Of a stretch of DNA of 64,000 bases, positions 46,401-56,500 are shown piece by piece (the stretch's first letter is position 1; every line of letters begins with the position of its first letter). The position numbers were made by a program, and so were the translations under genes. The notes beneath the pieces are model-generated. The model ran no database searches. It worked only from the letters and a program-made list of their open reading frames with translations, and was not told the origin of the DNA. The stretch is from Beroe forskalii (lineage: Eukaryota; Ctenophora; Nuda; Beroida; Beroidae), in NCBI GenBank assembly GCA_011033025.1, contig WFMF01000215.1:1-64000 (forward strand), read 5' to 3'.

Positions 46401-49400
46401 TCGCGGTTTGCAATTTTTGCTAGTTACAAAACCTCTCATTATGCGATGTAATTATTAAAAGTAACATTTTCAGGCAGGGGTGCCGATGAGCCAATGGGAC
46501 TTCAACAGCAACGCGGTGATGAAGGTACATTCAAGGCATTTCACATGAATAAGATTACGTACAGAGCAGGCTATAGGTACAATACACTCTATATAAGGTG
46601 AGCAAATGTATATCTATATACAAGCATGCTGATCACATGGTTTAGTCCCGCATATCATAGGTATATACATCCATAGCAACCACACGAGTTCCCATAGCAA
46701 CCGACCTAAAAATTGAAGATTTTTGGTATTTTTTACATTTAGATCTAGGCCACATTTTCTGTTTTGATTACTCATCATACAGGATAGATATTTCGATTTT
46801 GTGAAAAGTTTTAGTAATCATGACCATTCCATGCTGAATTTCGAGATTTTCAGGTTGCTATTCACTTTCTTAGCAACCACACGAGTTTCCATAGCAACCG
46901 GATTTAAAGTTCAAGGAATTTCACTTAAATTTTAAGTCCCAAATTCCACCCAAGAAGACTACATCGAACATGCATTGAACCCCTATTGAGCTAGATTAAC
47001 TGTATTTGAACATTTTGTATTGTCTACTACCCTTTCTATCAACAATAGCATTGAAATGAATGGCAATTAGCGAGTTTTATTTCTTAAAGAAACCCAGATT
47101 TTTCCATTTTGAGTTCGGTTGCTATGGAAACTTGTGTGGTTGCTATGAAAGTCATAGCAACCTGAAAATCTCGATATTCAGCGTTGACTGGTCATGATTA
47201 CTAAAACTTTTCACAAAATCGAAATATCCTGTATGATGAGTTATCAAAACAGAAAATGTGGCTTAGATCTAAATGTCAAGAATGCCAAAAATCTTCAATT
47301 TTTAGGTCGCTTGCTATGGGAACCCGTGTGGTTGCTATGGATGTCATAACAACCTAGAAATCTCAGAATATTTAAAGAAGATTTTTACAGAATCGAAATA
47401 TCGGCTGTATTTTTCGAATGATCAAAAAAGTAAAAGGGGTCAAGACTTTTGGCGCACCCTGTGATATATATCACATAATACATGGTGGAAATATATGATT
47501 AATTCTATATTGGTAAACTGGTAGGCGATGGCAGAATGTCTGCATGTACAATTATACACACAGTGCTGGTCACATGATACAATCGTGGTACTGACTTCAA
47601 AAGTGTGTAGTGTGTACGTCATCAATGGACGGCGATGCAATGAACATGATGCACATTTTACAGTGACAATTTAAGAAAGTGTGTCAGTACTTCAGAACAA
47701 CATTCACGCTGTACACAAACCACAACATTATATTGCATTTTGATCTCACATTGATTTCGAACACTTTTGTTCATTTCGTACCCTTAAATTTTCTTTAAGA
47801 GTTAAAGTTGGTCCGTCGTTAATCCGTTGATTTGTACCTTTCAGAAATAGTAATTATTTATCTAATTAATAAATAATTAGTTTGTTTATTGCCATTTTCG
47901 CTTTTAATTCAGTAATTCGTAGAACTTCCAGCCATTCTTTGTAAAATGTTAATGGTTGTATCAAGTCCATGCCAATTAAGTCATTTTGATATATATCGTT
48001 ATCAAATGCATTTCATGAAGTGTTGATTCCGGGCATGTGATAGATGTAATAATCTGCCGTTAAATTTCGCACGTCAGTCACATATTGATTTTATATACCT
48101 ATCTAACTACAATCTACAGGACAGATCAAGTGCTTTTTAATAATACCGAGTTGACGGGGTGAAAGGGTAACATTTAAAAAGCACTATGAACCCAGGAGAA
48201 TTTAACTCAATTTGAATATCTGCGTTAAAATCTGCGAGTGCAACTTATCAAAAATGTGCCGAATTTCATTGATAAAATTGGTAGCATTTTGGTTAGAAAT
48301 GGCACAAATGGGGGTCAGTAGGGGTTCACCGTGGGGTCAGTGGGGGTTCACCAGGGGTCAGTAGGGGTCGATATTGGTTCATTTCAAGATAGATTTTGAA
48401 GTTGAAATCGACAAAAATTGGGTTCAGGAGGTTTGTACGATCAAATTGTGATGTTATCCATGTATACAATCACGAGGAAAATAACATATTATTGTGATTT
48501 GTGTGCAGCGTGAATGTTGTATTGAAGTGTTGAAACAGATATTTCAAAATTTTTTAGTTCTTTCTGAGTAGACTCAATTAGAAGCAGTTTTCAAATTACT
48601 CGAGCTTCATTAAACTGCTTATAATTGAGTCAACTCAGAAAGCATTAAAAATTTTGAAATATCAGTTATCATGATACTCAGAAACAGCGCACTGCTACTA
48701 AAGTACTAAGCTACTACGTGCACCGAAACATGTACTGTAAAATTTCCTGTACCAATTCTATTCTTTCATTACATCACCATCCATTTTTGACGTACACACT
48801 TCACACCACTGCCTCAAATGTATCACCTGATAATATCATGCGACCGGCAATGTGTAGCGTGTGTATAATTGTAAATGCAGACATTCTGCCATCTCCTACC
48901 AGTTTACCCATATGAAATTGGTCTATATATTTACATAGTATATAATGTGATCTATATTATATACCTACGATATGCGGGACAAAACCATGTGATCAGCATG
49001 CTTGTATATAGATATACATTTGCTCACCTTAATATAGAGTGTATTGTATAGCCTGCTCTGTACGTAATCTTATTCATGTGAAATGCCTTGAATGTACCTT
49101 CATCACCGCGTTGCTGTTGAAGTCCCATTGGCTCATCGGTACCGAAATTCAGCGTTGAATGGTCATGATTACCTACTGAAACTTTTCACAAAATCGAAAT
49201 ATCTATCCTGTATGATGAGTAATCAAAACAGAAAATGTGGCCTAGATCTAAATGCTTAAATGTCAAAATACCAAAAATCTTCAATTTTTAGGTCGGTTGC
49301 TATGGGAAATCGTGTGGTTGCTATGGATGTATATACCTATGATATGCGGGACAAAACCATGTGATCAGCATGCTTGTATATAGATATACATTTGCTCACC

Positions 49401-51992
49401 TTATATAGAGTGTATTGTACCTATAGCCTGCTCTGTACGTAATCTTATTCATGTGAAATGCCTTGAATGTGCCTTCATCACCGCGTTGCTGTTGAAGTCC
49501 CATTGGCTCATCGGCACCCCTGCCTGAAAATGTTACTTTTAATAATTACATCGCATAATTAGTTGTGTACAATCACGAGATTAACACCCTGCTATTGAGT
49601 TTTGTGAAAAACATGAATGTTGTACTGAAGTACCGCCACACTGTTTAATGTACTAAAGGGTGTACATTACATTCTAAATCTAAGTAGGTACACTGCATCA
49701 CCATCCAGTGATGACGTGTGCTGTATAAACGAAAGTAGTTTAAATACGACATTTTTAGATCTGAATGTAACTATTGAAAATAAAAAGTTTTGTACTAAAT
49801 TATATGATAAAAGGGCAGATTTTAGTTTTAATGTAATATCTATGCCTAATCTAAAATCGAATGTGCCAAAAGGCAAATGTATGGTATTTTTTATTCTCAG
49901 TTATTCAGGTTATGTCACGCTAATTCGTCTCTAGAAGGCTTTGTATCTGATGTTAAATTATTGGTTAACAAATTGAGTAAGCAAAATTTTGAAAAGTGTG
50001 TATTATTAAGTTTTATCAAGAAGTTTATTAATAGGAATCATCCGTGCGTATTTAAATTCTGGTCGACAATTAAGATACAAATGTTTATTTGACAAATTTT
50101 GTTATCAGTAATATGCTTATTTTATAAAGGAGCAAAATTTAAATATTTTCTTTTAGTATTGGATTTTGTAAAATAATTTGTAAATATTTTTGTACATATC
50201 CGTGTAAATAGTTTGTAGATATTCTTTTAGTATGAATTTTGTAATTTAATGCGATATAAGACGCTTTCTTTTATTAATTTTATTAAATTTCTTTTAATAT
50301 GACATATTTGTTGCGTTGTTGATATTTTCTGTAGAGTAGTATTATTATATATTTTCATGTCTTATAATTCAGGTACAAAATGTGAACCATGTATATCTAA
50401 ACATCCCAAGAAGTGGTAAGGCTTCTAATGTACCTCATGCTGGAGTTTCATTTGGTTTAATATGATAACTTGTTAGTAGTCATTGATAACATGAAATTGA
50501 CAAAAAGCATCTACTTCGATTTTATACTCATTGTCAATGTCACCAGTACTACTATTGAAACGAGAATAAGTTTGTCGCTCCTTATCGAATCACTGCCGGT
50601 TGCCACAGTTGCAGGAAATCTGAAATGGTATCACTGTTAACGACGGTGGGGTGGACAAGGGTCTCTCGCTATTTTGGCAAACAAGAGTCTGGCGTTTTAA
50701 ATCGCGCGCGCGTTGTCCACCCCACGCTTGTCCACCCCACGAAATAGCACAACTGTGTGCTTTTTTCCAACAATTGACTGGCAATCCCTAAGGCTCCTAC
50801 ATTTTTTGAGCTATCGACATGGGGTTTTTTGTAATGCCTAAATAAATCTATTCTACACTGAAAGTCCATCTTCTTTTTTTGAATTAGGCCTCACAAGCTC
50901 GTCAATCAATCAATGTTCACGCGCAATTGGAACTCGACGTTTTTCAACATTTGTACATAATGAGACATTGCGAAAGTTGTGATTGGAGTTCCCAGATGAT
51001 CCTTATATCTCTGGATAGCTGAGACTTTCCTCTATTGATTCCATGCAAGTTTTAGGAGAAATTTTGACTCTTTTGTCGTTTTTCGAACAGGAACGTTGTT
51101 CTAATTGGCGACTCGTCGCTACCTGCGCACAAAGTACTAGCAAAGGTGTCCACCCCACGTGCGCAGGGTGATAAACTCACTTTCTGAGTTCCTCCATGGT
51201 TCGGAACTTCTGAGAGAGTGTTTCTGGGTTGTCCCCTGCCTTCACCAGATGTTTGAGCCCTTCCTCGAGACTCTCGTCAGTAGTGTCAAGGGTTGCATCC
51301 ACTACGTTATCTTCTACCAGAGTCACTGAGTTCAAACCTGGGGCCAGCGGTGATGTTGATTCAATAAGCTGTAGCAATAGTGGAATTAACGGTCAATATG
51401 GAGGGGAAGGGGAAGATTTCAAGGATAATTCTATAACAATGGCAATTTGCAGCTTCAACGAGTCAGGACTTCTTCAATCATTGAAAAAAGAGTTAAGAGA
51501 CATGCAAGGAAATTTGCATACTAGCAAATTCACGAATAGCTAGCTAACTCGTGGCTAAACCTGGTTGACCCGCATCGTTTTCAGATAGAAGTTTCGCTTC
51601 CTTCTTCCCTGTTTCCAAGTTGAGCCTTACGTGCAAACCTTTGCCAATAGACTGTCCTGCAGGGATACTTTTCGTTGTCATTAGTTATTTGCTAATGTTT
51701 ATAATATGAATGATCAATATATCAAAATATTCATTGCTCATGAACTCTTTCCAGAAGCTTTAATCTTCATGCGTCTCCATATAAGTGCCATTGCACTTGC
51801 GTACTTAGTGCTTATCAAAACTTTTGATATATCTATAGGTTTACTTAAATTCTAACGGCTAATAAGGTAGGTTCATAGATTACCTTCACTGATTTCAGTC
51901 CATTCACTGGTCGGAACAAACTTCTCAGGCGAGTCCTCGTCACTACACGAGCACTCTATGAACATCAAGATCAGGAGAACTGGTAGAGACAT
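37491..51992 (-). CDS. SIL1: SIL1, nucleotide exchange factor for BiP
   Basis: Eight exons on the minus strand: 51992-51884, 51656-51561, 51337-51181, 40780-40645, 39621-39465, 38821-38592, 38066-37902, 37595-37491. All phases agree; 384 residues. SIL1 releases ADP from the ER Hsp70 BiP (HSPA5) through an armadillo-like fold. Evidence: signal peptide MSLPVLLILMFIECSCS; then [31 protein letters not shown]..., the conserved N-terminal SIL1 block (cut here for length); then helical repeats including LLENVEDLAHKYDNG, VYLAALRVVSSAAQSNP and STVFCISAIMRNLPAAL. The acceptor of exon 2 was set by phase (TCCCTGCAG). It is shorter than human SIL1 (461 residues). The C-terminus ends in EIEFNS rather than the KELR-type retention signal of human SIL1. 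The 10.4 kb third intron contains an opposite-strand gene and a foldback element. Confidence 0.9.
37700..37901 (-). repeat. 22-bp minisatellite of reiterated splice donors
   Basis: On the minus strand the donor of SIL1 exon 38066-37902 (GTG|GTAAGTT) is the first of nine GGTAAGTT motifs repeated about every 22 bases (unit TGTGGTAAGTTMACACATCACG). Most units also contain CACGTG. Confidence 0.85.
40012..40148. repeat. Short element with GGGGGACGGCGACA / TGTCGCCGTACCCC ends, copy 1
   Basis: A block bounded by inverted GGGGGACGGCGACA and TGTCGCCGTACCCC ends, with an internal tandem of AACGCGACGAAAAGCGCG. It lies in the SIL1 intron between 39621 and 40645. A related copy forms the CEP162 intron at 59431-59606. 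Confidence 0.6.
41737..41822. repeat. Tandem ATTTTGAGGGAGATGTCCACA, four copies
   Basis: Four copies of a 21-23 bp unit in the long SIL1 intron. Confidence 0.8.
42011..42156. repeat. Near-perfect 146-bp palindrome
   Basis: GAAACCATGGTTCTGGTTAG... is inverted at the right end, centre near 42083, with one small insertion (GCTTAAGCTT) in the right arm. The left flank (about 41985-42040) matches 2333-2400 in opposite orientation, so it belongs to a dispersed family. Confidence 0.8.
42880..43185 (+). mobile_element. PIF/Harbinger transposase fragment
   Basis: The plus-strand frame MIALRYFSDPGFQNGVSE and IGVSQPAVSRTVKYVTD matches the N-terminal helix-turn-helix region of Harbinger transposases. 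The catalytic DDE region is absent and sequence beyond about 43185 is unrelated. A relic in the long SIL1 intron. Confidence 0.6.
43236..43330. repeat. Tandem TTGCAATATGCAAATC
   Basis: About five copies of a 16-17 bp unit just upstream of the PAN transmembrane gene, in its presumed 5'UTR or promoter. Confidence 0.7.
43393..44685 (+). CDS. PAN/W-block/sushi transmembrane protein
   Basis: One uninterrupted exon, 430 residues. I chose the ATG at 43393 because it starts a signal peptide (MALQSAVLSLILTTLFIAPG); the frame upstream is a low-complexity repeat. Parts: signal peptide; PAN/apple-like region (about 74-148: LQDCARYCSSIYRCEAILYH...KCDLL); CLDC motif (149-152); a W-containing block that may be a beta-trefoil (RKCLSV...IWTRCAGANLWRL...GLHWI); a sushi-like module (310-370: GCHPGQF...VEIQCNPGYGV...VQCSC...PC); one membrane helix (about 384-405); a basic stop-transfer RRFRVKLK; and a short cytoplasmic tail. 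It has the same order of parts as the 21594-23237 protein. It is nested antisense in SIL1 intron 3. ATTAAA at 44856-44861 may serve as poly(A) signal. A surface receptor or adhesion role is inferred from architecture only. Confidence 0.8.
   Translation: MALQSAVLSLILTTLFIAPGSVHCQSPVTEIKYRRYGNYMNESTSMPPTNITTPSSEKESSVSSGHINSLNDFCINNQVEVSYPPSSLIYSFRIPRLQDCARYCSSIYRCEAILYHFIFRKCDLLKRSRLNIRKTEISNPNIAFATTDCLDCTGQINDVIEKNSAGFLIKTVRKCLSVGPKLVNSTADSYQLIWTRCAGANLWRLTKLERSPGDRKGDEFYRITTADSNLGLHWITEKRLVYATKQSDGPDGRLLVSKSTTFPDLICTFTIQGRVEEKEYPVQLRTIDNTSADFSFQAVSFTPPLTKQGCHPGQFAVKHAFVVNSDKVPFFLPGSVVEIQCNPGYGVRAQGYTPTQHVQCSCGRMKLQPCTKPEDRGEASHEGLYLLFTVLLSFTTIILAISLLLRRFRVKLKDIQTADGQIVTNANTNS
46295..46433. 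repeat. Foldback unit with two internal hairpins
   Basis: Outer arms GGTTTTGTAACTCGCAAAAA (46295) and its inverted partner ending at 46433 enclose two hairpins, 46329-46359 (tip GGCCTTCGGCC) and 46366-46399 (tip GCGCTTCGCGC). Same plan as 29013-29193. Confidence 0.7.
46668..47345. repeat. Inner palindrome of the foldback element
   Basis: CATCCATAGCAACCACACGAG... at the left is inverted as ...TGTGGTTGCTATGGATG at the right, with arms of about 240 bp around a centre near 47000. Related single arms recur at 49140-49330. Confidence 0.7.
49728..50462 (+). mobile_element. Reverse-transcriptase 3' fragment inside the foldback
   Basis: The frame TTFLDLNVTIENKKFCTKLY, then DKRADFSF, resembles the C-terminal part of retroelement reverse transcriptases. 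A one-base break near 49880 shifts to YGIFYSQLFRLCHANSS, the expected continuation. A second long frame (about 49940-50092) continues with an FVSDVKLLVNKL-type helix. The catalytic core is missing, so this is a 5'-truncated relic, absent from the left arm. Confidence 0.55.
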
Positions 51993-53526
51993 GTCCTCAG
52001 AGAAGTATTGTGGTGAAATAGACACTGAATGAAAGCGGAAATGATGCTTGCAACCGACTTTAAAACTTCCCATTCGGTGCTGAGGTTCGCATAATATTGA
52101 GTAGGGTGTGACTTAAATCTTTTTCAGTGACAAATTTCGTGGATGGTTAATATCATACGCTAAATTCTCGGAATTGATGAATTATGCCGTTATTGAAAAA
52201 GCATAATCATCTGAAAGTCTATGAATCTCGAGAAGTTCATTCAGTGCCAGATTGGGCTAATGATATGTGGGAAAGCCATAGCGCTGTTAAACAATAGACT
52301 TGTAGCACAACATTTTATTAGTTTTATTCGGATATCAATTTATTCATCTCACTTAGTTATGCCTCATAAATTATCGGGCATCGGCTGCCACATTAGTGCT
52401 AGTCGAATGGGCACAGGACATAACAACGCACAACAAACCACATGGCATAAAGAAATTAAAAAAGCGTAAATAAAATTAACGCCGAAATAATGCAATTTGA
52501 ATTTCCCACCGATATCTCCAATTTTCGGAAAATAAACGTACGTGACGCGCAAAATTTTAAGAACAAAACCAGGTAAAAAGGGTTCGGCGCCGCGCGTTAC
52601 GTTAAGTCTTAACGAAAAATAACTGCCACTCGGTGCTTAGCCTTTTCAAGTAGTTTTTGGTGCATAGTTTCTACATCAATTAACCAATCATTGTAACGTT
52701 CAACGTAAATATTGTTTCATAACTGCTTCGGAAAAAACTGTCACTGACATTTAATATCATAACGAAAAATGTTGCAACTCGTACATATGGATTGAGGGCT
52801 GTGGCTGATGACTTGGCCAGGCATATTCTAATAATAGATTCACATCGATTGGTTGATCAACATCGATTGGTTGGAAGCATTCCCCATCTACTAAAACGGT
52901 AAATTCAACAATAACGGAACTTTGTGGTCCCAACCTTGAAAGTTTCTACTTGTTCGAACCAAAATAGTGACCGATAGGCGATATCAGTATAAAGCCAAAC
53001 ACAATTAATGGGTATTAAAAATAACTATAATTAATAAACATCTACATTTACAATAAGTTAAATGGAATTAAATATAATATTTACAAAGAAAGTACATGGT
53101 ATAAGTACAATTGTGGAATCACTCGTGTAATTATTGATTTAAAAAGTACTGTCGTAGTACTACGGTGAAAATATTACGGTTTTTCTCGTCAAGGTCAAAT
53201 GGTTATTGGTTACTCTAAGTTTAAAAGCAAGTTGCTGCATGGACCATGTGCATATTACGCTTACATCATCAAGGGGGGAAGGGGAGTAAGAAGTGAGTCC
53301 ATTTTAGTGTGTCCATTTAATGAAGACCGGACACGAAAAAGCTGAAAGATATTTTAGGAATCGTCAATCATTGACACAAAAAGCGAGTACCGGAATTAAA
53401 AATCATTTTAAGAGCGTGTGATATCAGGGAATATTTGGGAGGGAAGCATTAAAAATAACCACGTAATATGCAGCACATCCATCATATCATGGCACTGAAT
53501 TGTTAAAATTTGACTCTCTGAACTTG
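51993..53526. other. Spacer between SIL1 start and CEP162 3' end
   Basis: About 1.5 kb, A+T-rich, without a supported gene. The SIL1 promoter/5'UTR should lie in the left part; no strong element is recognisable. A 15-base phrase ACATCGATTGGTTG is repeated around 52845-52875. Confidence 0.4.
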
Positions 53527-53532
53527 TTTATT
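53527..53532 (-). terminator. Poly(A) signal for CEP162
   Basis: AATAAA on the minus strand (TTTATT on plus), 46 bases after the CEP162 stop at 53578-53580. Confidence 0.65.
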
Positions 53533-53577
53533 GAACGGGACACAATACTGATTGATGTCAAGATGTCACAACTTCCA

Positions 53578-56500
53578 TCATTTGCCCGCTCTGTTTATGT
53601 TAGGTAAGATGATTCCGTGTCCTTGGAGCTCCATGCACAAACTAATGATAGAGTCTATTTCGTTCTGGAACTTCTCGATCTGCAGGTTCTTCTCAACCAG
53701 CATCTCCTTGTACTTCTTTATGATGTGGTCGTCAGCGATGACTACTTTCACCTGAACACGTATAACAGGTTTAGTTCATTCATCAAACTAGGGCCTATCA
53801 GACCCCTGGCTATACCCCGATATATACCCAAGGTTGTTTCTATCTCAATTCCTGAAATAATGCATTAATTAAATTGATAATCTAATAATCTAATAGTTTG
53901 GATCGTTGATGCTATGAGCTGTAGAGCCTACGCCGGCGACCAGAGCTTTGGAGTTGCTGGAAAAAGGGTAGAAATGTTGCGTCTCTGATCAATGATCATT
54001 GATCGCGTATCAGATATCTTTTTACAGGGACAAAGTCACCGGTATCGGTTCCTTGAAATGGTGCAAATTTCCAAGGCGCTACATTACAAAGGTGCTTACA
54101 TGCGGTATAATGATATGTCATGCTTAGAAGTGCGTTGTCAGTTTTAGACCAATGGTGCGCTATCTATGCAATTAAGTAAGGCCGCGCCAAATCGTAGTCT
54201 CTCACGTTTTAAAAGCAACCGACGCGCGAGACTCCACTTCTGGATGCTTCTAACGCCGGTAAAAGGACTCCACGTCTGCGATAGTGGAGGAGATATGCCA
54301 ATACAGATAATATACATACAGAGTACAGACAGGTGTTTTGATACTGCCTTGTTCAGCAAACGGCTATCTTACTTCGTTTGAGGGAGGTACAAGAGTACAA
54401 GATTGGCAAAGTAAAATGTTTTGGTGGAACCAGGGGGAGATTATTATCAAGAAAAATGTCCTTAAAAAGATCATATCAGGTTTTTTGATACGAAATTTAG
54501 GTTCAGAATAAGCCAAGAAAGAAACCATGCTTTGTTTCAGAGGAAACCACCATATTTTACCTTGTCCTTTTCGTAAGAGTCGATGACGTGTTGGAGTCGG
54601 TCTATCTCGCTCTTGTGGGAGACCTCCATGTTTTCTAACTTCTGCTGTATTACCCGGTACTGGTGGACTGTAGGGGGCTGCTGAGCTGTAGCCTGGAGAT
54701 GGAAAGGGCTGTGAGCTGACAATTCATACTTTCAATAAATTGAAACATTGATATTTGATTCATTCATGATAGCAATGATTTTACAGAAAAAAATGAAAAT
54801 GCAATATATTTGATTGCCATGAACTTTTTGACAAGCTAATGATTATGATGTCAGCTACAGATCCAATATATAATAGCAATAATCAAGATGACATGAATTT
54901 AAACTGTCTGCACTCTGCAGAACTTGTAGCAGTGCAATGTTATTAAGCGTGCATGCTGCAATTTGTGGTTTCTTGACTCCATTTCAAAAGGAGATGTCCT
55001 TGAAAAGCCGAGTCTAGAACTTAAATTTTCTACTTTTTTAACACGAAATTCAAAATTTCGCGACTGTTCTACCCATTATGTCTATACGTAGATTCCAGGA
55101 TAAATATAGAACTTAACAATATTCACTGGAATCTGGACTATGAAGCATACACGATCACTCAAACCATTAGCCTGCTTCCAGATTTATAAACCAATCATAC
55201 AATCATCCGTAATGGAATGATCAAGTTATTAATTTACAGGGTTACAACATCTCCTCTTTAAAAATAAATCATCAACAAATAAAATCAAATAAATACACAT
55301 GCCATGCACACGATACAAAACTTACAAATTTACAAAAGCGATTTCTTTTTATTTGGAATCTTATAAAATACATGAATACATCAACGTCATCAATGAAATA
55401 AAATACAGTTTGTAACTATGTAAAATTGGTAAAAGAGTGTACAGTGTACATTTTTATGAGCTATCAGAAGTTCGATTGTTTGATTGGCTTGTGATTGAAA
55501 CTTTAGGATAGTCGATAACAATTTTGCTAAATTGTAGTTGTTCGTAACAATATAAGAAGTTTACAAATGGTTATACTTGAGTACTTATGATTTTACAAAA
55601 TTCGCTAATCTATTTACATCGAAAATGTAATACTTTAGAACGTTCAATAATCAATGGTGCTGCAAGTTTCATGAAAGTTTTATTTGGAGTTTACATGGAA
55701 ATTAGTTGCAATACCCGTAACTCATGCGAAAAACCTGAAATCACCTGTGACACATGCTGAAGAATCACACATACGTAAGTACATACATGATGTACATAGC
55801 CAAACTTAAATCACTTGCTGACCTAGGACTCAAGAGCTTGGATGGTTCCGAATTCAGGGTGAAATAACAAATTATTCCTTACTTTGATTTTTTAGTTCAA
55901 TGCTGAATTCTAATATATGACTTAATTGGAAGCCATCTCATTCTGGCTACGAAAGAACAATGTCCTGTCTGTTACCATGACAACCACGGTATAGAATGAC
56001 ATTTGATCTGGCAGGAAACATACTTGGCAACTTGTGAGATCTTCCTCCCAAATTAACTTAAAGCTATCTAGTCGAAAGTTTGTTTAAAACACCGTGTTAA
56101 ACATAATTAAGCACATCTTCTCAGATTATGATGCCACATAATATGCCCCAATAGAACTAGCAATACAGCTTCACGCCCAGCAGACGATTAAACATTTACA
56201 GTTGCAAAATTACCTTATTAATCTGATTATTACAGCTTTGCTAAAACGCAAACACATAAAGTTATATAACGGTTTTTTCTGACATCGGAGAACACAAACA
56301 CGCACTTTGCAACGGGTAGAATTTTTGCGGGTACAGTAAACGCTCAGCAATACCGGCCTGATCGCCGGTAGTACCGCGAATAACGAACCTCCTCAAGCTC
56401 GCGGCCTAGCTTCGTGATTTGCTCGACGAGCGTGCTCTCCTTGGACCTCATGCTGGCGACCTCGCTCCTGAGACTGGGCAGCTGAGCTGCCTGATCGCTG

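Larger units (their letters stand above)
45032..51170. mobile_element. 6.1 kb composite foldback element
   Basis: The ends are inverted copies (CACCCTGCGCACGTGGGGTG on the left, its complement on the right), flanked by a 5-bp direct duplication ATAAA (45027-45031, 51171-51175). The arms run inward about 1.5-2 kb: left 45032-46700, right about 49130-51170. The left arm has a 517-bp insertion ending in a duplicated ATTATGC (45921-45927 and 46438-46444), containing a hairpin unit. The right arm has about 730 bp inserted (49728-50462) with a reverse-transcriptase fragment. The centre contains further palindromes (46668-47345, centre near 47000; 48540-48665) and a third inverted pair (about 47440-47740 with 48700-48960). 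No transposase is visible. It lies in SIL1 intron 3. Confidence 0.75.
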
